Positions 11,412 through 22,251 of a stretch of DNA of 64,000 nucleotides are shown here, in pieces (position 1 is the stretch's first letter; every line of letters begins with the position of its first letter). The position numbers and the translations under genes are program-made. The notes beneath the pieces were generated by a model, which did no database searches, was not told where the DNA came from, and worked only from the letters and a program-made list of their open reading frames with translations. Origin of the DNA: Zanthoxylum bungeanum (Eukaryota; Streptophyta; Magnoliopsida; Sapindales; Rutaceae); NCBI GenBank assembly GCA_019454045.1, contig SKCR01017749.1:1-64000 (forward strand), read 5' to 3'.

Positions 11412-14011
11412 TGTTGGGGTTGGTGATCAGAGCGCCAATCCAGACCGTATTTATGTCTGATTCATGAATATGAACAATCACTTTTTCCATAATATTACTT
11501 ATTTATGGTTGCACCTCTTGTTTTTATATACGTATTCGATCTGATTACGATTAGATTGAAACTAAATGTTATTTAGTGATATGTATATATTAGACAAAGG
11601 CCCGATAATATATAATGCAGTACACAATTACAAAGCTAGTTTGTAATTGACATTGGGAAGTGTCACTGTTAAATATATATTATCAAATATAGTTCATGAT
11701 CAAGATTCACTAACACGGGTCGGTTAGTCAAATCCGTTGAGAGTAGTACATGTCGTATATCGAGACTTGGTTCGATGGTTTATCCCAATGAACCATGAGT
11801 CTAGGGAGACTCGTATAGACGTGTAGGTGTTTATAATAGATAAACACTGAACGACTCACCAGAGATTCTTAATGGATGGTACACCAATGTCAATAAGAAT
11901 CTTCTCGGGTTGAGTAGCATAGTGGTCCTTCGACTTGAGATACCACTGTGGATGTATGAGACCTCCTCCACACTTAGATGGCAGTCACGTCACCGATCTA
12001 TTTAGATCAGACCTCCGCCTGTTTGTTGGGTGTGGACCGATCCTCAGGATATCCTGTGTGTATCAAGATAGGATCCGTCAGTTCTGTGTACAGAGCATAG
12101 GTAGTCCATATATGATTAGCAGTCTGTTAAATCTGTGGCCACAGTAAACTTCGAAAGTAAGTTCCGAATGTTATTTAGAGATTGCTAATAGAAACGTCGA
12201 CGGGATAATACCTATAGAGATTTGACGTTTACATCTATATCTCTGGGATTATCCGGATACTTGTGACGGAGGGATTATACGTATACAATGACCTCGACCT
12301 GTATGATTCAGCTAGTTTATTTGTGGTCGTCATAATTTACGAGTGGGTAAATTATGGACACGAAATTGGATTTTGTGACGGATATACCTGAATCTAGAGA
12401 GTCTCACTAATGAAATATACTCGTAGAGCACTTGGACAACTTTTATGAATAATGGTGATTATTTATAAATCGTTTAAACGTTAAACGAAAGATGCATGCA
12501 AACGGGCCGAACCGTCATTTCCAAATTAATGTGTATTTGTATTTAATATATGATATTATTAAATATACATTAATAAATTGTCAAATAAAGGTATTTGACA
12601 TATATCATTAATATATGTATTTGAGATATTTAAAGTAAATATAATACATATATTTGAGATATTTGTATTTAATTATTTAATTGTTAAATGATTAATATAA
12701 TTAAAATATAAATATCTCACCAAATGATAAAGTTAGGAAATGATTATAAGTGTAAATTGTTGACTTTATGCTTAAAGAAAAGGTTGTCAAACTGGTTTTG
12801 ACTTCTTAAGATATTTGTTTTAAATTGTTTAAAATTGAAATATCAATTTCCTTTTCTTTTAACTAAATTCGGCCAACACCCTAATTTAAATATAAGTGTT
12901 ATATTTTTGAGTTGCTTTTGTTGACTTATGAATTTTCATTAAATGTGTAATGATAAAATTTGCAAGTTGATTAAAGTAACTTTAAATGAAACAAAAAATA
13001 TCTAGATATTTTATATACACCCTAAATTTCGGCCAAGGCAATTTTTGGAGGGTATATATTGTTTTGTTTCACTTTTAGGTTTTTAGGAGTTCATAATTTA
13101 CCAAATAAACATAATAGAGTTGAGAGAAAAAGGCTTGGAGGCTAAAGAAGAAAGCTTGGAAAGTCATATTTTTGTAAGTTTTTCTTTAAAGTTTTCAACA
13201 TAGAAAATGTTTCTAACATCCTTAGCTTCATCTTGTGTTTCTTTGATGTTGTCTCTTCACTTATAGTTTATGTTTTAATTGGTTATGAACTTGGAAGAAA
13301 GATGTATGCATGTTTAGTTTCAAAGTGAGCTTGAAATGGTTTCATAAGCTCTCTTTTGATTTTTAGAAAATCAAAGTTGCCATTCTAGAGTTAGTTAGCC
13401 ACTCATTGGTGACCTAGAATTGTTCTAGAGTTGTTTCAAAGTGGTGAGGCTTGATTGGTGAAGTATTGAATGGATTAAACTGTTTGATTTTGTAAATTTG
13501 GTGAAATTGGACAATTTGATGAAATTAAAAAATTAGGGTTCTTAACCCACTCCAAATTTGGGGCTTTTCATATATGTGATGTATTATGGTATGAATATGA
13601 TGCATGTAAAATTTTAGGTTAATTGGATTTGATCTTGGCATGTTTTGAACAAAATGGACCAAATTGTAATTAATTGGAAATTTTGGGGTGCTCACGGCAA
13701 TTGCTCAAAAATTGGGGATTTGTGTGAAATATGATTTTGATGCATTAGATGTGTTGAAAAATATTTTAGAAATGATTTAGAATCATCCAAAAATGTATGT
13801 GACAACTTTTGGACTTAAAATGATTAATTAACAAAGTTTTGGGGCAATTCGGTAATTACCAAGAAATTTGTGTAATTTTTCAGAATTTGATAATTGGATA
13901 ATTAAATAAATAATTTTATTTAATTGATCCGAGAAAAATTTTGAAATCGGAAAATTTTGATTTTTCACTATTCCGCTGCGTTACCGATATTCCGCTATAA
14001 AACCCCCAACA
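11412..14011 (+). repeat. 5' LTR of the LARD-like element
   Basis: This 2600-base LTR has the same ends as 16798-19393 and matches it throughout with scattered substitutions and small indels. Small frames within it, such as one at 11935-12147, also occur in the other LTRs and are not genes. Confidence 0.9.
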
Positions 14012-16797
14012 AAATTGTATCAGAGCGAGTCTGATTCTGGAAACCCCGATATGATTAGCCCTTTAAAATCTAATGTTTGTTCTTTTCTTTACTTGATACA
14101 TGCATTCTTTCATTTAATTTGATTAAATTTAAAGTGTATGACACTTTATGGAATATCCCCGCTTAATAAGGTTTTAAAGTAACTAGTATTTGGAATACTT
14201 GTTTCTTGGTCCGTCTCGTCAATAAGGGTTTATGAATATTTTTCCGTGACTACATCCGAGACCGTGCCTCTACTGTGAGGGTGTAGCCGATAGAGATTTA
14301 TTTATGCCGGATGTATATTAGATACTAGATAAATTCAAGCGAAAGCGGAATCCTGAACTTGCCCTAACTGTCAGGGTTACACAAGTAACTTGAGTTTATC
14401 ATTGACGAGTTTAACCTTGGTACGTCTCCTTGTGGGCCTGCCTTAACAGCGAAAACGAGAAACGACCAGGACCGGAAACCCAGGAGTCTCTAGTGAGTGA
14501 TTGACAATGAGTTGTCTACCTGTGAATATACGTAGGCGAGACCGTGCCTCTGCTGTGAGTCGAAATATATTCATGGGGTCCACTTCCCATTATGGAATTC
14601 GATTTAATTATTGAATTCTCATTTTTCCGTTGGGGATTACAGTATTACGTAAAATAGTGGGAAGCACTGTTAAGTTTAAAAATTCCTTAACTTAGGCAGT
14701 GTGTATTATTATGGAAATTGCCGCATGTTTGTTTTCCTTAATCTATATTAGATAGAATTAAACTTTTAATTTACTGCACACATATTTTGATATGTTATCT
14801 GACTTGACTCTTGGTTGCAGTTATTCTAGAATAGGTTCTAGATACTATTAGACTAGGATATTATTAGATTGGTCTAAACCATCGGGAACTGTTGTTCCGA
14901 TTTTCTTCAAAAATTAAGATGGTTAATGACTTAGTTTCTAAGTCATGATAGATAATCTAGATAAATATCCCTTTTAGGATATAATACTTTAGAGAGAATA
15001 GTTTCTTATGCAGTAAGAATTGACTTGAATTAGTTCATGTCTCGAGATTCTTGACTGGCATTAAGAAAGCCCCATTAGGTATTTGTTTATCTAGTAATGA
15101 CATTTCTTAGCTTTAATTACCTTTAGAGGCAATGTGTCTGACACAATTTGCTAATCAATTATTTGCAATTGTTGTGAATAGTTGAATGCAAATAGTAAAG
15201 CTAAAGAAAGGAGATGCGTATAGTTGTGTGTAGAAAATATCGATTTTCACAATACTACAACTATAGGTATTGGATACCAGATCTCCCGTCTAGTTATTTA
15301 AAATATTAGTTAACGATTGTTTTGATATTTGATATCGGAACTTGCGACTATTGGATAGTTACTTGTTCTTTATAAATAATTGTTATATATATTTTAAATA
15401 TAACAAGTAGTGTCATTGACGTAGAGATAAACATTAAGAAAAAATTATTCGGTAAAGTAAATAATTTAGAACGGTGCTTTATAAGATTTTATCACTTGAG
15501 CATTGGATGCTTATTCCGTATGGTAAATGATGGTTTGATATGAGATCACACCACATATCCTTATCCATTTAATGAATATTTTATTCAAGAAGGTGATTAA
15601 AATCTCGTTTAACCAATGATTTGTCATTGGACCACCAAATTTATTTAACTGATACATTGGATGTATGTAGTTTAATAAATTGTAATTGCTTAAGATAGTT
15701 TTCTTTACTTCGTAACTTAGTTTATGAATTGTCATAACTTAGTTACGTGTTTCTGAAAGAACACATATTGAACGACTTGAAATGATCAAGAACTTTCAAT
15801 CTGTTCTGATGAAACGTAGATTGAACATTTTTGACTTGTTCATATATATTCAATCTAAAGTTTTTAGAGAACTCTATCCTCAAAATTCATTACATGTCTT
15901 TAAACTGTTCAAAGATTTTTGATACGATCAAACGTATGAATTTAAAATAATTAGTTCTAAGGTTATTCAATGAATATGATTCTTATTCAATATAATTCTT
16001 CCACGATTCCATCTTAATGGAATTGGTCAGTGGGAGTAATTGAATCTTATATGATTTGATTCGTTTGATATTGAATGTTACCGAATTAGTTTCAATACTC
16101 TTGGGGGTTATGCTCCAGTAACACTAATCCATCTCTTTAATTAATGTTCCATTATTTTCTACAGTTGCATATATGATATATATAGGTAGAAAATTCGAAT
16201 CTTGAAAAGTTTAAGATTTGAATATTTATTTTATTATCTCAAAAATTCTTGAGATAATAAGAACGAGTTTCTAATTCATGGAGAATACAGTCTGCAACCA
16301 TTCGAGTCATATTAGTTTTGAGACTAATTATGACGTTAGATAGTCTACGTCATAAAGAGTCACAAAAGATGCAGTGGGAGTGTCACGCATGATTCTACTG
16401 TTACAGTGGAATTAGATGCAACTTATGAAGTATTGACTTATGAAGTTGCATAGTGACCTTATAAATTAGAAGTTTTATATTGGTGTTGTGCTTGCGGTTG
16501 TCCGCATAGTATTTTGGATTTGATCCCTGAATACTTGGACAACTCAGTAGCTGTAGCACAATACTGATGTAGTGTCTGATTCATATTAATATATAATTTA
16601 GATTCTACAAAATATGAAAGATACTGGCTATGAGAAACGATTGGGTTTGTTTGACAAACTTATTATGTTATAGCAGACTTACTTCTTGTTGCCTACGTCT
16701 TAAGTACTAGGTGAGCTTTTGAGGGCTATGTGTATACGATACACATTGAGATGTATATATGATACCATGGATTGGCACAAGAGCAAGTGGGAGAAAT
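14012..16797 (+). other. Non-coding interior of the LARD-like element
   Basis: It starts with the PBS at 14015-14026 and ends with the polypurine tract at about 16784-16797. The first part (14100-14620) repeats the phrase GAGACCGTGCCTCT(A/G)CTGTGAG near 14260 and 14540, set in moderately GC-rich DNA that could be structured leader or packaging RNA. The rest is AT-rich with no frame resembling a retroelement protein on either strand. Confidence 0.75.
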
Positions 16798-19393
16798 TGT
16801 TGGGGTTGGTGCTCAGAGCGCCAATCCGGACCGTATTTATGTCTGATTCATGAATATGAACAATCACTTTTTCCATAATATTACTTATTTATGGTTGCAC
16901 CTCTTGTTTTTATATATGTATTCGATCTGATTACGATTAGATTGGAACTAGATGTTGTTTAGTGATATGTATATATTAGACAAAGGCCCGATAATATATA
17001 ATGCAGTACACAGTTACAAAGCTAGTTTGTAATTGACATTGGGAAGTGTCACTGTTAAATGTATATTATCAAATATAGTTCCTGGTCAAGATTCACTAAC
17101 ACGGGTCGGTTAGTCAAATCCGTTGAGAGCAGTACATGTCGTATATCGAGACTTGGTCCGATGGTTTATCCCAATGAACCATGAGTCTAGGGAGACTCGT
17201 ATAGACGTGTAGGTGTTTATAATAGATAAACACTGAACGAATCACCAAAGATTCTTAATGGATGGTACACCAACGTCAATAAGAATCTTCTCGGGTTGAG
17301 TAGCATAGTGGTCTTTCGACTTGAGACCACTGTGGATGTATGAGACATCCTCCACACTTATATGGCAGTCACGTCACCGATATATTTAGATCAGACCTCC
17401 ACCTGTTCGTTGGGTGTGGACCGATCCTCAGGATATCCTGTGTGTATCAAGATAGGATCCGTCAGTTCTGTGTACAGAGCATATGTAGTCCTTATATGAT
17501 TAGCAATCTGTTAAATCTGTGGCCACAGTAAACTTCGGAAGTAAGTTCCGAATGTTATTTAGAGATTGCTAATAGAAACGTCGACGGGATAATACCTAAA
17601 GAGATTTGACGTTTACATCTATATCTCTGGGATTATCCGGATACCTGTGACGTAGGGATTATACGTATGCAATGACCTCGACCTGTATGATTCAGCTAGT
17701 TTATCCGTAGTCGTCATAATTTACGAGTGGGTAAATTATGGACACGAAATTGGATTTTGTGACGGATATACCTGAATCTAGAGAGTCTCACTAATGAAAT
17801 ATACTCGTAGAGCACTAGGGCAACTTTTATGAATAATGGTGATTATTTATAAATCGTTTAAACGTTAAACGAAAGATGCATGCAAACGGGCCGAACCGTC
17901 ATTTCCTAATTAATGTGTATTTGTATTTAATATATGATATTATTAAATATACATTAATAAATTATAAAATAAAGGTATTTGACATATATCATTAATATAT
18001 GTATTTGAGATATTTAAAGTAAATATAATACATATATTTGAGATATTTGTATTTAATTATTAAATGATTAATATAATTAAAATATAAATATCTCACCAAA
18101 TGATAAAGTTAGGAATGATTATAAGTGTAAATTGTTGACTTTATACTTAATGAAAAGGTTGTCACAATGGTTTTGACTTCTTAAGATATTTGTTTTAAAT
18201 TGTTTAAAATTGAAATATCAATTTCCTTTTCTTTTAACTAAATTCGGCCAACACCCTAATTTAAATATAAGTGTTATATTTTTGAGTTGCTTTTGTTGAC
18301 TTATGAATTTTCATTAAATGTGTAATGATAAAATTTTCAAGTTGATTAAAGTAACTTTAATTGAAACAAAAAATATCTAGATATTTTATATACACCCTAA
18401 ATTTCGGACAAGGCAATTTTTGGAGGGTACATATTGTTTTGTTTCACTTTTAGGGTTTTAGGAGTTCATAATTTACCAAATAAACATAATAGAGTTGAGA
18501 GAAAGAGGCTTGGAGGCTAAAGAAGAAAGCTTGGAAAAATCATATTTTTGTAATTTTTTCTTTAAAGCTTTCAACATAGAAAATGTTTCTAACATCCTTA
18601 GCTTCATCTTTTGTTGCTTTGATGTTGTCTCTTCACTTATAGTTTATGTTTTAATTGGTTATGAACTTGGAAGAAAGATGTATGCATGTTTAGTTTCAAA
18701 GTGAGCTTGAAATGGTTTCATAAGCTCTCTTTTGATTTTTAGAAAATCAAAGTTGCATTCTAGAGTTAGTAAGCCACTCATTGGTGACCTAGAATTTTTC
18801 TAGATTTGTTTCAAAGTGGTGAGGCTTGATTGGTGAAGTATTGAATGGATTAAAGTGTTGGATTTTGTAAATTTGGTGAAATTGGACAATTTGATGAAAT
18901 TGAAAAATTAGGGTTCTTAACCCACTCCAAATTTGGGGATTTTCATATATGTGATGTATTATGGTATGAATATGATGCATGTAAAATTTTAGGTTAATTG
19001 GATTTGATCTTGGCATGTTTTGAACAAAAGGGACCAAATTGTAATTAATTGGAAATTTTGGGGTGCTCACGGCAATTGCTCAAAAATTGGGGATTTATGT
19101 GAAATCTGATTTTGATGCATTAGATGTGTTGAAAAATATTTTAGAAATGATTTAGAATCATCCAAAATTATATTTGACAACTTTTGGACTAAAATGATCA
19201 ATTAATAAAGTTTTGGGGCATTTCGGTAATTACTAAGAAATTGGATCTCTTGTGTAATTTTTCAGAATTTGATAATTGGATAATTAAATAAATAAGTTTA
19301 TTTAATTGATCCGAGAAAAATTTTGAAATCGGAAAATTTTGTTTTTCCACTATTCCGCTGCGTTACCGATATTCCGCCATAAAACCTCTAACA
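16798..19393 (+). repeat. 3' LTR of the LARD-like element
   Basis: This 2596-base partner of 11412-14011 begins TGTTGGGGTTGGTGCTCAGA and ends CCTCTAACA, followed directly by the target-site copy CGTTT. Confidence 0.9.
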
Positions 19394-19398
19394 CGTTT

Positions 19399-19756
19399 GT
19401 CTCTCTTCTTTTCCCCCAACACTCTTTCTGTTGGCGGGGCTCTCGCTATCACCATTGACCTCACTCTCTGTGGCTCCCTCCTCCAGTATTCATTGTCACC
19501 GCTCAGGTCTACCACCCTTTTCCCTTCCGCTATCTCATTTCTCCTCCGACTTGGACCAGCCTCCAACCTTTCATTATTTGCTTTTTCCAGCCTTTCCAAT
19601 TTCTCCAACATGGCCTTCATTAGTGTCTGGTTCTCCTCCCTATCCTTTCTCATGCTCTCCTTCATTTTTCCCATCCACTCCGTTGTTGAACTCTCCGATG
19701 ACCTATGGTTTCCACCTTCTACCATCGTCTTACTACGTAAGCTGCTAATTGTTCTT
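19399..19756 (-). pseudogene. Tat gag N-terminal region
   Basis: The minus-strand frame 19785-19399 begins inside the LTR/PBS and reads a charged, coiled-coil-like stretch (WMGKMKESMRKDREENQTLM, then MLEKLERLEKANNERLEAG). Such Lys/Glu-rich helices are usual near the N-terminus of Tat gag. It is cut off from the rest of gag by the nested element. Confidence 0.65.
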
Positions 19757-19774
19757 TCCCCACAAACGGCGCCA
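19757..19774 (-). other. Primer binding site of the Tat element
   Basis: The minus strand reads TGGCGCCGTTTGTGGGGA two bases from the end of the 5' LTR. The TGGCGCCGT start matches the 3' end of plant tRNA-Asp, a primer used by many non-chromoviral gypsy elements. The later bases fit less well. Confidence 0.75.
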
Positions 19775-19776
19775 AC

Positions 19777-20506
19777 TGTTGACATGTGATTTTTATCTCA
19801 GAGGAAATATCGGGATAGTGCTCCCAGGACAATCCTCCTCCAACTTTGAATTTGTTTGGTTATGGGATGACTAAAAGCAAATTTTGGCAAAAAACAAGAA
19901 ACACACAAGATTTGATACCGAGCAGGTTGTGCTATTTCTTACAAGTAGTTCTCAAATGGAAAATTTTGTAACCCTTACAAATGTGATCAAACTTCCCTTA
20001 TATACTACTCAATACATGGCACTGTTCCCGTATCTTTGTGATGTCAGCCTCGCAGATTTGTGAATTTGCAGATTTGCAGCGATTCGACAGGTTCTCTTCC
20101 CCATTCTGCCGTCGCCGAAAGTAAAACCTACCATACGAATCCCTGTCACATCACGCCGTAAAAGTGCACTGTCTGACCCTTTTTATTAATGATGACAGCC
20201 TGTTGAATTTCGAATGTGAGAGTTTTTGGAGGGAAAATCTAGCTGTTCCCATCACGCGTCGGTCTTCGAGAGGTCAGTCAGATAACGAACTGATCCGCCC
20301 CTGCCATTTCCGACCTGATTCACAATATTCGAGCTATCGATCCTGGGAGTGAGTAGAAATGAATCGAGCTACCAGGCTATTTTGGTCAGTCTCGACTCAC
20401 TTTTTGCCGGTCTTGAAGTACTGAATCATGCTATGTCCTCTGGATGAGTGGAACTTCCCTCACTTGTTACCGATCTGTTCAGAAACCTTAGCCACAGAAA
20501 TCCCCA
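19777..20506 (-). repeat. 5' LTR of the Tat element (internally deleted)
   Basis: This 730-base partner of 3569-4417 lacks about 133 bases present there. The left edge TGTTGACATG and right edge GAAATCCCCA are clear. Confidence 0.88.
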
Positions 20507-20773
20507 AATATATATAGTCAATGTCTATGTAGTATACAATTTCCTTAAAATGAATTTACTTCATTCACTCTAGTGCTCAAAGATTTGAATAATGTATATC
20601 TTACAGGATATAACGATGGAGGAATATCAAAGAAACATTGCTGTTATATTCTAACAAGATGAATTTAGCTAGAACTCCAATATTAAAAAAATAAATAAGA
20701 ATACTATAATCTCTTAGGAATTAGATAGAAATCTACCCGGAAAAAATTGAGTACCCAAAAAAAATGGGGTTCT

Positions 20774-21500
20774 CTAGGGGTGAAAAAAATCGGTTTGTTC
20801 CGGTTCCGCGTAAAACATGAACCTACCCGGAAAAAATCGGTTCATAACTAAGTGTAATCAGAACCTACCCGATTAAATAGGGTACCCTATTAATCAGTTC
20901 CAATTCGGTTCCGTATGGAGCCAGAACCTATCCAATTAAATAAGGTACTCTATTAATCGAGTCCAATTCGGTTCCGGCCCGATTTACCCTATTTATTTAT
21001 TATTGTCAAACTTTGAAAATAAAATTATTTCTCACACTTGAATATTACATAATATTCTTGGCAACTTTTCATACAGAAATAAAATAATAAATAATATTGC
21101 ATATTGCATAATATTTTTGACTCAATACATGTTATTCTTGTAGGAAGTGCTTGGGTTTAAATTGGATTATGAAATTAGATTTTAATTGGGTTATGAAATT
21201 GGATTTTAAGTTTGATTATAAAATTGGGATTAAATTGGATTTTAAAACTAGTTATGAAATTGAGTTTAAATTTAGCTTTAATTTGGGTTATGAAATTGGT
21301 TCTAAATTATGTTCCCAAAACAGGTTTCGGTCCAGTTTCGGTTCCGTCCATAACAGAATCGGTACCACACCGTTTAAATTTGGTTATTCTATTTTGGAAC
21401 TGGAACCGGTCCGATTTCAATCGGTTCCGATTCGAAACCCGAAAAACTAGTTCGGTTCCAACTGGTTCCGAGTAGATCCATAATCGGTGCTCAGCTTTAC
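20774..21500. mobile_element. Possible non-autonomous hAT-like remnant with internal minisatellite
   Basis: The left edge CTAGGGGTGAAAAAAATCGG resembles hAT termini of plants. Subterminal GGTTCCG/CGGAACC words cluster at 20795-20985 and again, as GGTTCCG and CCGATTC, at 21325-21480. A possible right end, read inverted, is GAGCACCGATTATGG. The centre (21156-21310) is a minisatellite of about 24 bases built on TTATGAAATTGGATTTTAA. I could not find a clean 8-base target duplication, so the class is tentative. Confidence 0.4.
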
Positions 21501-21690
21501 GAAGTATCGAGGCCAACAAAGGAGAAACCATGACAACACCAAAAGCCACAGTAACATAACCAAACAACCCATTCCAACCATTTACACCACTCTGAGCCAA
21601 AATAACACAAAGGGGTTTGAAACAGTATAAAAATTTATCATACACCTCCATCAACCATAGTAGCACCTCACTCCATTGCTAATTCCAGAA
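21500..21690 (-). pseudogene. Unrecognised coding-like fragment with hydrophobic segments
   Basis: The minus-strand frame entered at about 21666 reads KFLYCFKPLCVILAQSG and then FGYVTVAFGVVMVSPLLASI, two hydrophobic segments in reasonable coding composition, and then runs into the repetitive DNA near 21480. I do not recognise the family. It could be an exon remnant of a membrane protein carried by a transposon, or chance. Confidence 0.25.
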
Positions 21691-21895
21691 AGGAACCATA
21701 AAATAACCCGACCCACTCACTTGACAGGAAGGGGCTAGACCCAAAATCAAAGATAGAAAGTCAACAGAGATCAGAGGAGATCAGGGATATTGTGCCAATG
21801 ATGACAGCGAAACGGTTCGAACCATGAAGCGAGGATGACAGTGTTAGTTCTATTTTTGTTCGTAATATCCGTAACAAAATAAGTTCAATTTGCAA

Positions 21896-22251
21896 GAGAC
21901 GACTGCTAGCATGTCTCAGGCATCCCATATCGACAAGATCCTTGTGCGATTTGGGATGCAGAATTCTAAGAAAGGAAATTTACCTTACCGACATGGAATT
22001 CATTTGTCAAAGAAACAGTCTCCTAAGACACCTCAATGAGTTAAGGAAATGAGACATATCTCATATGTCTTAGCAGTTGGTAGTCTCATATATGTTATGT
22101 TATGCATGAGACAAGACATCTATTTTGGTGTGGGACTAGTCAGTATATTTCAATCTAACCTAGGATTAGATCATTGGGTGGCTGTGAAACACATTCTCAA
22201 GTATCTTAAGATAACAAGGAATTATATGCTTGCTTATTCTGGTAAGAATAT
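21896..22251 (+). pseudogene. Ty1/copia reverse transcriptase 3' part (left piece of a split element)
   Basis: From about 21909 it reads SQASHIDKILVRFGMQNSKK, then, after a stop near 22040, ISYVLAVGSLIYVMLC and LGLDHWVAVKHILKYLK. These are conserved copia RT to RNase H linker motifs. The 5' part of the element is missing to the left of about 21896. The frame is interrupted at 22251 by the Tekay-type element and resumes at 33351. Flanking AATAT (22247-22251) and GATAT (33351-33355) mark that insertion. Confidence 0.88.

Larger units (their letters stand above)
11412..19393 (+). mobile_element. Coding-free LTR retrotransposon (LARD-like) nested in the Tat gag
   Basis: Two LTRs of about 2.6 kb (11412-14011 and 16798-19393) begin TGTTGGGGTT and end CTAACA or CCAACA. 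A perfect 5-base duplication CGTTT flanks them (11407-11411 and 19394-19398). A PBS (TTGTATCAGAGC, initiator-Met type with one change, 14015-14026) follows the left LTR, and a polypurine stretch AAGTGGGAGAAAT precedes the right one. The 2.8 kb interior has no recognisable gag or pol, so the element must have moved in trans. The PPT style resembles that of the Angela-like copia element in this window, so a copia helper is likely but not shown. Confidence 0.9.
3569..20506 (-). mobile_element. Ty3/gypsy retrotransposon, Tat lineage, degenerate and split by a nested LTR element
   Basis: The two LTRs (3569-4417 and 19777-20506) share the ends TGTTGAC...TCCCCA as read on the plus strand, and flank gag-PR-RT-RH-aRH-INT on the minus strand. 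Flanking 5-mers are TATAT (3564-3568) and AATAT (20507-20511), a target-site duplication with one mismatch. A PBS of the TGGCGCCG type adjoins the right LTR, so the 5' end is on the right. A second, archaeal-type RNase H between RT/RH and integrase marks the Tat (Ogre/Retand) group of non-chromoviral gypsy elements. Every domain is broken by frameshifts or stops. A coding-free LTR element (11412-19393) sits inside the gag region. Without it the element would be about 9 kb. Confidence 0.9.
20512..21895. other. AT-rich DNA between the Tat element and the copia fragment
   Basis: 20512-20770 shows nothing recognisable. 20774-21500 looks like a degenerate DNA transposon with GGTTCCG words. 21500-21690 contains a coding-like minus-strand stretch. 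21690-21895 shows nothing I recognise. The 5' part of the copia element that should lie here is missing. Confidence 0.5.

Noticed and set aside
11935..12147. Small frame also seen at 17340-17531
   Set aside because: Both lie at the same place in the LTRs of the LARD-like element and no transcript or family supports them.
19397..19789. Plus-strand frames of 130 and 105 codons
   Set aside because: Antisense to the Tat gag N-terminus, low-complexity Ser/Pro/Phe composition.
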